A program made the position numbers and the translations under genes. From Lentimonas sp. CC4 (GTDB taxonomy: Bacteria > Verrucomicrobiota > Verrucomicrobiia > Opitutales > Coraliomargaritaceae), in contig NZ_CACVBO010000002.1 of assembly GCF_902728235.1 (NCBI RefSeq), forward strand, positions 372,001 to 436,000: 64,000 nucleotides of DNA, read 5' to 3'. Positions 53,469 to 62,899 of this stretch are shown in pieces. Every line of letters begins with the position of its first letter. Positions within the stretch are counted from its first letter, which is position 1. The notes under the pieces are model-generated. The model did not search any database. It was not told the origin of the DNA and saw nothing but the letters and a program-made list of their open reading frames with translations.

Positions 53469-55070
53469 ATGATGATAAACCCTAGTTTTCCTTATATGAA
53501 TATATCTCGCACACTATCGATGCTTCTCCTTGCCGCGCTATGCTCGGCGGCAAATGCGGCTGACCAGCCACCTGTGGTGAGCTTGTCGAAGCCCAATATT
53601 ATCTACATCCTTGCCGATGACCTTGGTTACGGAGATGTGCAGTGCCTGAATCCCGAGCGCGGCAAGATTAAGACCCCGCACATGGATCAAGTGGCCGCGC
53701 AGGGCATGATTTTTACGGATGCGCATACCAGCTCTTCGGTTTGCACGCCAACGCGCTACAGTATACTAACTGGACGCTACAACTGGCGGACTACGCGTCA
53801 AAGTGGTGTGCTCGATGGCTATGGTCTGCCCTTGATCCCGATCGACCGCGTGACGGTGCCAAGTTTTTTGAAGGCAAACGGCTACACCACTGCGATGATT
53901 GGCAAGTGGCACTTGGGCCTTGGCATCGCCACCATCGATGGCAAAAAAGCCAAAGCCAAGGGCGGATTAAAAGAGAAGAAGGGCAAGGGCGCCTTTCCTC
54001 CGGCTGAACTATCCAACATTGATTGGCAGGGCACGATTGAAGGGGGCCCTGTCGATCTGGGGTTTGATTCTTGGTATGGTATCTCTGCCTCCCTTGACTT
54101 TCCTCCTTATGTCTGGATCCGTGACCGCAACTGGATTGCCGAAGGCACGCACGCCAAAGCTTTTCACAGAGACGGGCCTGCCAGTGAAGATTTTGAAGCA
54201 ATTGACGTGTTGGACAAGCTGACTGCTGAGGCTGTTCAATACATTACCGAATATAAAGATACGAAGCCCTTCTTTATCTATATGCCGTTGCCTTCTCCCC
54301 ACACTCCGATCGTTCCGTCGTCAAAATGGCAGGGCAAAAGTGGGCTAGGGCGATACGGCGACTTCGTCATGCAGACCGACGACGTGGTCGGCCAAGTCGT
54401 CAAAGCATTGAATGACCGTGGCATTTCGGAAAATACCATCCTCATCGTCACCAGTGACAACGGCTGCTCAAAGCGCGCTGACTTTAAGAATCTTGAAAGC
54501 CAAGGACACTTCGCAAGTGCGCAATATCGTGGCTCCAAGTCGGACATTTGGGAGGGCGGTCTGCGTGTGCCATTCCTTGTTAAATGGCCGAAAGTCATTA
54601 ATGCAGGCAGTATGTCCGACGAGATCACGTGTCAGATCGATTTACTGGCAACCTGTGCGGAACTGATGGGGCAGGAACTGCCAGAAAATGCCGCTGAAGA
54701 TAGTGAAAGTATCCTTCCGGTCTTCATGGGAGAGGCTACCGACTACTCACGTAAGGGCATTATTCAACACAGTGTGAGCGGTCACTTCGCCTACCGCGAA
54801 GGGAAGTATAAGTTGATTCTAGGCTATGGTTCGGGGGGGTGGAGCGGTCCTAACGAGAAGCAAGCGAAGGCTGAGGGACTGCCGAAAGCCCAGCTTTACG
54901 ATCTCGAATCGGACCCAGGCGAAACCATAAACCTCTACGAATCGCACCCCGAACTTGCCGAGCGCCTGCTAGCCCAGTTGACGGATTATGTCGAAATAGG
55001 CTCCAGTATCGATGGTAAGGACTCTAAGAATGATATCGACACGATCAAGCTTTGGAAGAGTGGGAAGTGA
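53469..55070 (+). CDS. Secreted S1-family sulfatase with CTPTR active-site motif
   Basis: ATGs at 53469, 53472 and 53496 are possible; the last gives the neatest signal peptide (MNISRTLSMLLLAALCSAANA). The domain order is normal: YILADDLGYGD, then SVCTPTRYSILTGRY, GKWHLGL, FFIYMPLPSPHTPIV and WEGGLRVPFLVKWP. The key Cys (residue 92 from 53469) lies in CTPTR, whereas all other sulfatases here have CxPSR; Thr for Ser is tolerated in some formylglycine sulfatases. A Lys-rich insertion (KKAKAKGGLKEKKGKG) near residue 165 is unusual. It is close to the sulfatase at 15924. It starts an operon that may run to 59277. Confidence 0.92.
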   Translation: MMINPSFPYMNISRTLSMLLLAALCSAANAADQPPVVSLSKPNIIYILADDLGYGDVQCLNPERGKIKTPHMDQVAAQGMIFTDAHTSSSVCTPTRYSILTGRYNWRTTRQSGVLDGYGLPLIPIDRVTVPSFLKANGYTTAMIGKWHLGLGIATIDGKKAKAKGGLKEKKGKGAFPPAELSNIDWQGTIEGGPVDLGFDSWYGISASLDFPPYVWIRDRNWIAEGTHAKAFHRDGPASEDFEAIDVLDKLTAEAVQYITEYKDTKPFFIYMPLPSPHTPIVPSSKWQGKSGLGRYGDFVMQTDDVVGQVVKALNDRGISENTILIVTSDNGCSKRADFKNLESQGHFASAQYRGSKSDIWEGGLRVPFLVKWPKVINAGSMSDEITCQIDLLATCAELMGQELPENAAEDSESILPVFMGEATDYSRKGIIQHSVSGHFAYREGKYKLILGYGSGGWSGPNEKQAKAEGLPKAQLYDLESDPGETINLYESHPELAERLLAQLTDYVEIGSSIDGKDSKNDIDTIKLWKSGK

Positions 55071-55095
55071 GACTCTAGCTTATTCCCTAGAAACG

Positions 55096-55350
55096 ATGAG
55101 AGCCCTGCTAATTCCCTCCTTGATTGCACTGCTAGTGGTGGGCTCTACAGCGCATGCTCTGGAGCCTTTGAAAAGTGATCCAGCAGGTCCCAGGGTCAAC
55201 GCCATGGCGACGCCGGGCAAAGAGATGATGAACGTCCTCTTTAAGCGTCCTGTCTCTGTGGGCTATCGTAAAGTTGAAAAAGGCGGAGATACCGCGATGC
55301 GCGACTGCGTGATCGATGCCATGGATGCGCTGCGCTACAATCGTTTGTAA
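55096..55350 (+). CDS. Small secreted protein, unknown
   Basis: The 84-residue frame begins with a convincing signal peptide (MRALLIPSLIALLVVGSTAHA) followed by LEPLKSDPAGPRVNAMATPG and a charged tail. No family is recognised. It lies between a sulfatase (25 bases) and a GH95 gene (68 bases) on the same strand. The short length and abrupt end suggest either a small envelope protein or the front of a decayed enzyme gene. Confidence 0.5.
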   Translation: MRALLIPSLIALLVVGSTAHALEPLKSDPAGPRVNAMATPGKEMMNVLFKRPVSVGYRKVEKGGDTAMRDCVIDAMDALRYNRL

Positions 55351-55418
55351 GCATTTTATTACCAAAGACTAACTTCTCTCTCCTAACTTCTAACTCCTGA
55401 AAATAGGTTAAAGCACCA

Positions 55419-57875
55419 ATGAGCTCAATGATTATTAAGAAATGTATATTACTGGTCGCCTGCGGAGCAGCGCTCGTGGCACAGGGAGCTGAGTCCGCCG
55501 GATGGCGGGGGATGACCATGATGCAACCGTCTGAGCAGTGGCGCGAGGGCCTACCTTCCGGGAATGGAGAGGTGGGAGCGCTGGTGTATGGGGCGGTCAA
55601 TGCAGAGCGCGTCTTGTTTAACCACAACGAGCTCTGGTATGGCGGACGCATTGCGGACGTTCCCGATATGTCCGGTGACCTCGAGATCGTGCGTGAGCTG
55701 ATGCTGGCGGGCAAATATGTCGAAGCCAACGGGCACTATTCGCAAAAAATGAGAGGGATGGGGTTTAAAGGAACCAATGCACGTTACCATCCTGCCTTTG
55801 ATATGCTCGTTACCTCGGATACCGATCAGATGTTTGAGGACTATCTCCGCACTTTGGATTTTGAAACCGGTGAAGTCGTAGTCAAATGGCGAGATGGTGA
55901 TACCCGCTTTTCTAGGAAACTGTTTGTTTCGATTCCCGATGACGTGTCTGTGATGGCGCTCACCGCTGACAAAGCGGGAGCAGTCAGTGGCAGTGTAACG
56001 CTGGATATTCACGACCTGAAGGATTCGATTAAGAAGGACGGAAGTTATTTTGACGCAGGGTTTTCGCATAAAACCGTCGTGGATGGAGATTTCATTGAAT
56101 TTTGTGCGGACGGCTCCGATGGCGGGGAGTTCGGTGGAGTGGTTCGAGTGCTCAACCACAACGGAGTGTTAAGCGCTGACCGTGAGACCATTCGTTTTGA
56201 GGACGCGGATGAAGTGCTTTTGATGGTTGGATTTTTTGCGAGCGAAGCGGCCGCCACGGCGGTTCCGCGTTTGAAAAAACAGTTGGCCGCTCTAGAGGGG
56301 GATTACGCTACCTTGTTTGCCCGCCATGCTCCGCTGCATCGCGATAGATTCAACACTGTGAGTGTGAATATCAACCCGACGGGCACCAGTGATACGCCGA
56401 ACGAGTATTTGTTATTGGACGCGTATCAGAACCCCGCTTCTCCGGAGCTCGTGCAACGCTTAGTCGATTATGGGCGCTATCTTTTGATTTCCAGCACGCG
56501 TGCCGGAGGGAATCCCGCGAATTTACAGGGGATTTGGAATGGCGACTATCAGCCACCGTGGTCAGGCTTTCTCGGTAATAACGAGAATCTTCAGATGAAC
56601 TACTGGCAGGCGCTGCCGGGAGACCTACAGGAATCGATGATGGGGTTCTTTGACTATTTTGACAGCCATTTGGATGAGTTCCGCTATAACGCTCAACAGC
56701 TGTTTGGCTGTCGGGGGATTTTTATTCCACCGTTTATGTCACCTGAGTCTGGCGTGATGCGTCATACGTCCCCGCATGTGATTCATTGGACGGATGCTGC
56801 AGGTTGGCTGGCCTCGTTCTACTATGACTATTACCTCTTTACAGGTGATGAGGCATTTCTAGAAACCCGCGCGGTGCCTTTTATGAAAGAGGTCGCCTTG
56901 TTTTATGAGGATTACATTGTGATCGGAGAGGACGGGAAAAACATGTTCTTCCCATCACAATCACCGGAAAACGTGCCGAGCAATATGAAGGAGCGCGTTA
57001 AGGTTCAGATGAATTCGACCATCGCGATCGCGGTGTCCAAGCAGGTGTTTCACAATTTGATTCAAGCCTGTGAGCAGTTGGGAATAGAAGAAGCGGGCGT
57101 GCAGCGTTGGAAACAGTTGCTGGCGACAATGCCCGAGTATCAGGTCAATGAAGACGGCGCTATCCGTGAATGGATGCATCCCGACTTCGAAGATAACTAT
57201 GAGCATCGCCATCAATCGCACATCTATCCGCTCTTCCCAGGCCAGGAAGTGACGGCAGAATCGAATCCGGAAATTTATGAAGCCTGCCGAGTGGCGATTG
57301 AGAAGCGCCTAGTCATTGGCCTGTCTTCTCAGACGGGATGGTCACTGGCACACATGGCAAATGTCTATGCGCGGCTAGGCGACGGTGAGCGCGCACTGGA
57401 AGCGTTGAATATTCTGTCACGCTGCTGCCTCGGGCAGAATCTATTCACCTATCACAATGACTGGCGTAAGATGGGGGTGACGACGACACATGTCTATGGG
57501 CGCACCTCGCCGTTTCAGATGGATGCCAACTTCGGTATTCCGTCGGCTGTGATGGAAATGCTGTGCGGCTCCACATCTGATATGCTGCGCATTTTACCCG
57601 CGTTGCCAGCCGCATGGCCGAGTGGTGAGTTCAATTATATGCTCACCCGCACCGGCGCACGCACCTCTGTGCGTTGGAATATGGATGCGAAAACCATTGA
57701 ACTAACCTTGAAAGCAGAGCGCGATAATACATTTGAGCTTAAGTTTCCAAGCGATCTGGTCGACCTGACCACAAGCAGGCCTGAGGCGGTCAGCAAGTCC
57801 ACTTATGGCAACCGCTATCGCGCGGTGACGATGGTAAAAGGTGATGAATTGCAACTGAGTATTCGACTCAGATGA
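55419..57875 (+). CDS. GH95 alpha-L-fucosidase, secreted
   Basis: The 818-residue protein has a signal peptide (IIKKCILLVACGAALVAQGA). The N-terminal beta domain is typical (PSEQWREGLPSGNGEVGALVYG, ERVLFNHNELWYGG). In the alpha/alpha barrel NENLQMNYW carries the Asn residues that activate water in GH95. SQSPENVP holds the likely acid Glu, HRHQSHIYPLFPGQEVT is the family signature and MDANFGIPSAVMEML keeps the late Asp. By analogy with the family it is an inverting exo-fucosidase. All key positions appear to be present, in contrast to the GH95-like protein at 5191. It is flanked by sulfatases and is 16 bases from the next one. Confidence 0.93.
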   Translation: MSSMIIKKCILLVACGAALVAQGAESAGWRGMTMMQPSEQWREGLPSGNGEVGALVYGAVNAERVLFNHNELWYGGRIADVPDMSGDLEIVRELMLAGKYVEANGHYSQKMRGMGFKGTNARYHPAFDMLVTSDTDQMFEDYLRTLDFETGEVVVKWRDGDTRFSRKLFVSIPDDVSVMALTADKAGAVSGSVTLDIHDLKDSIKKDGSYFDAGFSHKTVVDGDFIEFCADGSDGGEFGGVVRVLNHNGVLSADRETIRFEDADEVLLMVGFFASEAAATAVPRLKKQLAALEGDYATLFARHAPLHRDRFNTVSVNINPTGTSDTPNEYLLLDAYQNPASPELVQRLVDYGRYLLISSTRAGGNPANLQGIWNGDYQPPWSGFLGNNENLQMNYWQALPGDLQESMMGFFDYFDSHLDEFRYNAQQLFGCRGIFIPPFMSPESGVMRHTSPHVIHWTDAAGWLASFYYDYYLFTGDEAFLETRAVPFMKEVALFYEDYIVIGEDGKNMFFPSQSPENVPSNMKERVKVQMNSTIAIAVSKQVFHNLIQACEQLGIEEAGVQRWKQLLATMPEYQVNEDGAIREWMHPDFEDNYEHRHQSHIYPLFPGQEVTAESNPEIYEACRVAIEKRLVIGLSSQTGWSLAHMANVYARLGDGERALEALNILSRCCLGQNLFTYHNDWRKMGVTTTHVYGRTSPFQMDANFGIPSAVMEMLCGSTSDMLRILPALPAAWPSGEFNYMLTRTGARTSVRWNMDAKTIELTLKAERDNTFELKFPSDLVDLTTSRPEAVSKSTYGNRYRAVTMVKGDELQLSIRLR

Positions 57876-57891
57876 ATTAGAATGAGATAGA

Positions 57892-59277
57892 ATGATGATG
57901 AAAAAATTGATGTTAGTGATGACGCTGTTATGCGCTGCGGCAGTTCAGGCTGCAGAGCGCCCGAATATTTTGTTTATCTTCGCCGACGACTGGGGTTGGG
58001 GCGATTTGAGCTGCCATGGGCATCCTTACGTTAAGACGCCGAATATCGACCGCCTTGCCGCGGAGGGCACCGACTTTCAGCGCTTCACGGTCGCGAGTGG
58101 CGTCTGCTCGCCCAGCCGCGCCGCCGTGGTGACTGGTCAGTTTCCCGCGCGCCACAATATCGACGGTCACTTTGCCACGGTCGAGAGTAATGAGCGCCGT
58201 AATATGCCGGATTGGCTCGCGCTGGATGCGCCGTTTCTCCCGCGCATGCTTCAAGAGGGCGGCTATACCACCGCGCACTTCGGTAAGTGGCACTTGGCAA
58301 ATAATATGATACCGGATTCGCCCGTGCCTGGGGAGTATGGTTACGATGCGTATGGTGCGTTTAATTGCTCTGGCGAACAGATGCCATGGTATAAGGATGC
58401 AGACCGCGTTGTGGCTTTTATCGAGCAGGCGCAAGCAGAGGATAAGCCGTTCTTTATCAATCTTTGGATTCACGAGCCGCATACACCGCATCATACTGTG
58501 CCGAAATATCGTTGGCGCTTTCCCGAGTTGGAGAATGCTGACAATATCTATGCATCGATACTCTCGCATGCAGATGACCGGATTGGACAGGTGCTGGATG
58601 CATTGGATCGACTTGGAATTAGCGATAACACACTCGTGGTGTTTAGCTCCGACAATGGCCCCGCGCGCGCTTCGTCACAGAAAGATCCGCAAGTGATATA
58701 TGATTCTGCGACAGGTGCTGGGTTTGACCTTGGTGGATCCAAAGGTATTACTGATGGACGTAAAGGCTACAAAGCTTCGCTGTTCGAAGGTGGTATTAAC
58801 GTGCCTTTCATTGTCCGTTGGCCGGGGCAGGTGGCAGCGGGAGCAATTGACGATGTGTCGCTGATTTCTGCTGTCGATCTACTTCCAACTTTCCTTGAAA
58901 TTGCAGCGGTGGAATTGCCAGCGGATTACCAACCCGATGGCCTGAGCCAAGTCGCTGTGCTGAAGGGACAACCATCGCCAACCCGCGAAAAGCCGCTCTT
59001 TTGGAAATATGATTCTCCTTGGCCCGCGAAGGAATACAAACCAGAGCATTGGGTGTCCTATGCGGTGGTGGATCAAAACTGGAAATTGGTCGCCAATAAA
59101 GATCTCAGCTATGTCGAGTTATATGATCTGGCCAACGACCCATATGAACAAACGGACCTCAGCAGCCAGCAACCAGAAAGTGTGGCACAGTTGATCGGAA
59201 CGCTTGAAGCTTGGCAGCAAACACTGCCTGCCGAGCCAGTTGGCGATGTCTTTTCCGCAGAGCGCGATTCGCTGTAA
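57892..59277 (+). CDS. Secreted S1-family sulfatase
   Basis: The 461-residue enzyme has a signal peptide (MKKLMLVMTLLCAAAVQA), IFADDWGWGDLSCHGHPYVKTP, CSPSR with Cys72 as formylglycine precursor, GKWHLAN, PFFINLWIHEPHTPHH and FEGGINVPFIVRWP. The DDWGWGDL opening marks a subtype different from the other sulfatases in the window. It starts 16 bases after the GH95 stop, so fucose release and desulfation are probably co-expressed. It is the last gene before the minus-strand cassette array. Confidence 0.92.
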   Translation: MMMKKLMLVMTLLCAAAVQAAERPNILFIFADDWGWGDLSCHGHPYVKTPNIDRLAAEGTDFQRFTVASGVCSPSRAAVVTGQFPARHNIDGHFATVESNERRNMPDWLALDAPFLPRMLQEGGYTTAHFGKWHLANNMIPDSPVPGEYGYDAYGAFNCSGEQMPWYKDADRVVAFIEQAQAEDKPFFINLWIHEPHTPHHTVPKYRWRFPELENADNIYASILSHADDRIGQVLDALDRLGISDNTLVVFSSDNGPARASSQKDPQVIYDSATGAGFDLGGSKGITDGRKGYKASLFEGGINVPFIVRWPGQVAAGAIDDVSLISAVDLLPTFLEIAAVELPADYQPDGLSQVAVLKGQPSPTREKPLFWKYDSPWPAKEYKPEHWVSYAVVDQNWKLVANKDLSYVELYDLANDPYEQTDLSSQQPESVAQLIGTLEAWQQTLPAEPVGDVFSAERDSL

Positions 59278-59294
59278 ATGGCAGGGCAGTGGGG

Positions 59295-59355
59295 AGTGGA
59301 CGTAGAACTGACTCGATGGCGCGATAGCGCCATTGAGTCTAGTGACTGGTTCGTT
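59295..59355 (-). repeat. attC-like site A
   Basis: Read on the minus strand: R''-like ACGAACCAGTC, then the strong stem GACTCAATGGCGC / GCGCCATCGAGTC (one mismatch, TAT loop), then TTCTAC and the R'-like CGTCCACT. The R'' box ACGAAC is complementary to the first bases (GTTCGT) of the same cassette, located at 59653-59659. It ends the array on the side of the sulfatase operon. Confidence 0.68.
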
Positions 59356-59378
59356 TCAGATTTCCTATCGGTTTTGGT

Positions 59379-59648
59379 TCAGATTCCTCTTTTCTTTATG
59401 CACAAATATGGGATTTGAATCATGAAAAGCCATGAGAGGAATACAGTGGTGGTTAATCCCAGTAAGCTGATAATGACTCCGATCATCGTATTGGTTTGAA
59501 CCGAGAAAGTCAGAACGTTCAAAGGCCCTTCTCTTCCCATGACCCCGCCAATCAGCGACACGCCGAATATGAGGACTAGGTAACATGAAAGTAGCCCGGG
59601 GATTCGAGACGCAATAGAGCAAATTCCAAGTGTTGTTTTAATTTTCAT
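59379..59648 (-). CDS. Cassette gene: small membrane protein, unknown
   Basis: The 89-residue product has two or three membrane segments (LSCYLVLIFGVSLIGGVM, MIGVIISLLGLTTTVFLSWLFM) and a basic end. It starts 5 bases inside the cassette boundary at 59653 and stops 24 bases before site A, a packing typical of integron cassettes. No family recognised. It reads opposite to the neighbouring sulfatase operon. Confidence 0.6.
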   Translation of the reverse strand: MKIKTTLGICSIASRIPGLLSCYLVLIFGVSLIGGVMGREGPLNVLTFSVQTNTMIGVIISLLGLTTTVFLSWLFMIQIPYLCIKKRGI

Positions 59649-59652
59649 TTTT

Positions 59653-59711
59653 GACGAACGGGAAGAGTAGTCGATGCGAGCCTAGCGGGTCAATCATTCA
59701 AGTGGTTCTCG
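59653..59711 (-). repeat. attC-like site B (weak stem)
   Basis: Minus strand: R''-like CGAGAACCAC, about 35 nt of weakly paired sequence and R'-like CCCGTTCGTC. The R' box pairs with R'' of site A. The R'' box CGAGAAC should pair with the start of the cassette upstream, but no such start is left, because the RAYT element occupies that place. Confidence 0.5.
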
Positions 59712-59754
59712 GATAATCGAACATGATAAAAGGGGTCACATGATAAAGCATGAT

Positions 59755-60829
59755 AAAAGGGGTCATGTCATTACCTTTGTGGTCAGTTCTTTGAAGGACA
59801 TTTGCTGGTCTCCGCCTGATGTCCTGAATTCTGAAACATATCGACTGACTGCGTCCGAGGTGCCCATGTTCAGCTGGTGGGTGATCCAGACGTTGGTCGC
59901 GCTTGATTTAAGCTTGAGTAGGCATGCCAGAGTGACTTTCCAGTCCGCCGATTTGAGATCTCCATCGATTGATGTCGTATCTTTTCCGAGCGCAGAGAGA
60001 CCTTTGTCTAGAAGCATCTCCCATCTCAGCTCGTTTGCTTTACGTAGGCGCTCACCATCGTATCTGGGGACTTCCTCGGGCTGATCGACTGACTCATCGT
60101 CCTCCTTGAGTTCTTCAAGTAGAGCCTTCTTGAAGTCCTTAGTCCCGAGCGCCCAGCCTCGGCACATTTTTTCAAAAGCCATTTCCTTTTGGGCGGCATC
60201 CTCCTCTGACAACCACTTTAGGTAGCTCAGGTATTGATTTCTGCCTTTAGGCGTGTCGGCTAGAGCGCCTGCCGCCTTCAGGGCTCCCGAGCAGTCTAGG
60301 AAGCTGGGCCGCTTTCGTTTGTTGAACAGATACCAGACACTCGACCATCGGTAGTCTTTGAGTTGATCGACACTCACCATGTTCGCTCGCACTGGGTTTA
60401 AATGCACATAGTGGAGCAGTGCCCCTAAGTGGCTGTCCTCTTCGACGATTAAGCTCTTATAGCGCCCTTGAAATCGCTTGCCGTGGATCTTCCTGTATTT
60501 GTGGTATCGATTGGCAAAGGTCGATTGCAACCACTTCATCCCATAGATCAAATTCCCCTTGGGCGTGCGAACCACTAGGTGGAAGTGATTGGTCATCACG
60601 CAAAAGCCTTCAAGCACCCATTCGCATTTTTCGCAGGCCTCGAATAAGCATTTCTCAAAAGCCGCGTGCGCACCTTCGTTGATGAATAAATCCTGCCGGT
60701 AATTGCCACGGTTAATGATGTGGTAAACTCCGTTCTCCTTTTCAATTCGAAGGCTACGTGGCATGGTTGTTCAGTTGAGCTGAGGGGATCGATCTAGTCA
60801 ACCACAAAGGTAATGACATGACCCCTTTT
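59755..60829 (-). mobile_element. RAYT-type element with exact 29-bp inverted ends
   Basis: The left end (59755-59783) and right end (60801-60829) are perfect 29-bp inverted repeats that begin AAAAGGGGTCATGTCATTAC. The element contains one transposase gene whose last codons lie in the left end. Two partial copies of CATGATAAAAGGGGTCA lie just outside at about 59722 and 59749, like the REP-type repeats that accompany RAYT genes. The right end overlaps the 3' part of the small membrane gene at 60794. Confidence 0.8.
59763..60764 (-). CDS. REP-associated tyrosine transposase (Y1/IS200-like)
   Basis: The 333-residue transposase has the Y1 domain at ~1-140: RIEKENGVYHIINRGN at the start, the HUH-type MTNHFHLVVRTPKGNL, the catalytic Tyr region QSTFANRYHKYRKIHG, then FQGRYKSLIVEEDSHL and YVHLNPVRANMV. 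The C-terminal half has a helical region and a LACLLKLKSSATNVWI segment, as in many RAYT proteins. Such enzymes cut single-stranded REP-like hairpins; here the likely substrates are the 29-bp inverted ends that flank the gene. The final residues (LTTKVMT) are encoded by the repeat itself. Confidence 0.9.
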   Translation of the reverse strand: MPRSLRIEKENGVYHIINRGNYRQDLFINEGAHAAFEKCLFEACEKCEWVLEGFCVMTNHFHLVVRTPKGNLIYGMKWLQSTFANRYHKYRKIHGKRFQGRYKSLIVEEDSHLGALLHYVHLNPVRANMVSVDQLKDYRWSSVWYLFNKRKRPSFLDCSGALKAAGALADTPKGRNQYLSYLKWLSEEDAAQKEMAFEKMCRGWALGTKDFKKALLEELKEDDESVDQPEEVPRYDGERLRKANELRWEMLLDKGLSALGKDTTSIDGDLKSADWKVTLACLLKLKSSATNVWITHQLNMGTSDAVSRYVSEFRTSGGDQQMSFKELTTKVMT

Positions 60830-61105
60830 TTCTCTACTGTAATTTTCTTCCAAATGCTCTCTTAATTTTGGAGAGAGTTGAAGTCCCAATGCGGTAATGA
60901 TTAGACCTAACAAAATGTAAGCCCAAGGCTTCCACACTTCTTTAATATTCAATATGCTGAATGCGATAATCCCAAATGGTGGTAGCAGAAAACATGCGAT
61001 CAACCAAAGGATGCTTTTCTTAAACACTTTGATCAGCAGCACAATCAGGCCGAACAAAGTAAGTAGGTTTCCCGCAATCGCGATCAATGCTGCAATAATG
61101 GTCAT
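60794..61105 (-). CDS. Cassette gene: small membrane protein with 3' end replaced by the RAYT repeat
   Basis: The 103-residue product has three membrane segments (IIAALIAIAGNLLTLFGLIVLLI, ILWLIACFLLPPFGIIAFSIL, WAYILLGLIITALGLQL). The last ~12 residues (RGHVITFVVD) are encoded by the right end of the RAYT element, so the native C-terminus and the cassette's own attC are missing. The start lies 11 bases inside the cassette boundary at 61116-61122. Function unknown. Confidence 0.6.
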   Translation of the reverse strand: MTIIAALIAIAGNLLTLFGLIVLLIKVFKKSILWLIACFLLPPFGIIAFSILNIKEVWKPWAYILLGLIITALGLQLSPKLREHLEENYSREKRGHVITFVVD

Positions 61106-61115
61106 TATGTTTTTT

Positions 61116-61700
<585 letters not shown>

Positions 61701-61708
61701 TCTATTTC

Positions 61709-62402
<694 letters not shown>

Positions 62403-62410
62403 TTCATTTT

Positions 62411-62478
62411 GCTGAACGTAGAGGATGAGCATAGATGAGCGCCAGCGAAATCTATTGTCTCACTCCGACTGGATCTAC
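62411..62478 (-). repeat. attC-like site E
   Basis: Minus strand: R'' GTAGATCCAGTCG, stem GAGTGAGACAATAGAT with ATCTATGCTCATCCTC, and R' ACGTTCAGC. R'' is exactly complementary to the start GATCTAC of its cassette at site F. The gene stop at 62475 is in R''. Confidence 0.75.
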
Positions 62479-62822
62479 CATACTTTTCTCCTAATGCTCT
62501 CGATTTTCTGCCAGACCTCTGGATCAATGCCGCTCTCCCAGACACCTCCTAGCAGATTATTAAATTTTACGGACTGCCTCGCTTCTACGACCACTCGATC
62601 AATAAATTGCTTTCCTTTTCTGTTCATCAGATCTTCGAGGGGGCCGGCGGCTAAGTTTGAAATGACCGTGTCATCACAGTCGGGGGAGTTTAGTGTTTCT
62701 TTTATGAAATTCCATAGCGCCTCGGGATTACTACTGGTCAAGTCCATCACGTGATCTACAGCATCCCAATACTTATCGTCGTTGGTTTTTTGATAGCAGA
62801 TCCAATCTTGGGGTAAATTCAT
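62475..62822 (-). CDS. Cassette gene: DUF6869-like small protein
   Basis: The start at 62822 lies 10 bases inside the cassette; an upstream in-frame ATG at 62849 falls within the attC-like site and is less likely. The ~115-residue soluble protein has ALWNFIKETLNSPDCDDTVI, LAAGPLEDLMNRKG and FNNLLGGVW, the pattern of the DUF6869 group. Function unknown; several such small soluble proteins travel in cassette arrays. Confidence 0.65.
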   Translation of the reverse strand: MNLPQDWICYQKTNDDKYWDAVDHVMDLTSSNPEALWNFIKETLNSPDCDDTVISNLAAGPLEDLMNRKGKQFIDRVVVEARQSVKFNNLLGGVWESGIDPEVWQKIESIRRKVW

Positions 62823-62831
62823 TTTTCTTTC

Positions 62832-62899
62832 GTAGATCGTGGAGGCCACTCGATAGATGAGCGGAAGCGAAATCTATTGAGTGCGCCGTCTGGATATAC
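62832..62899 (-). repeat. attC-like site F
   Basis: Minus strand: R'' GTATATCCAGACGG, stem CACTCAATAGAT with ATCTATCGAGTG (11 of 12), and R' ACGATCTAC. R'' belongs to a further cassette on the right whose start was not identified with confidence. Confidence 0.72.
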
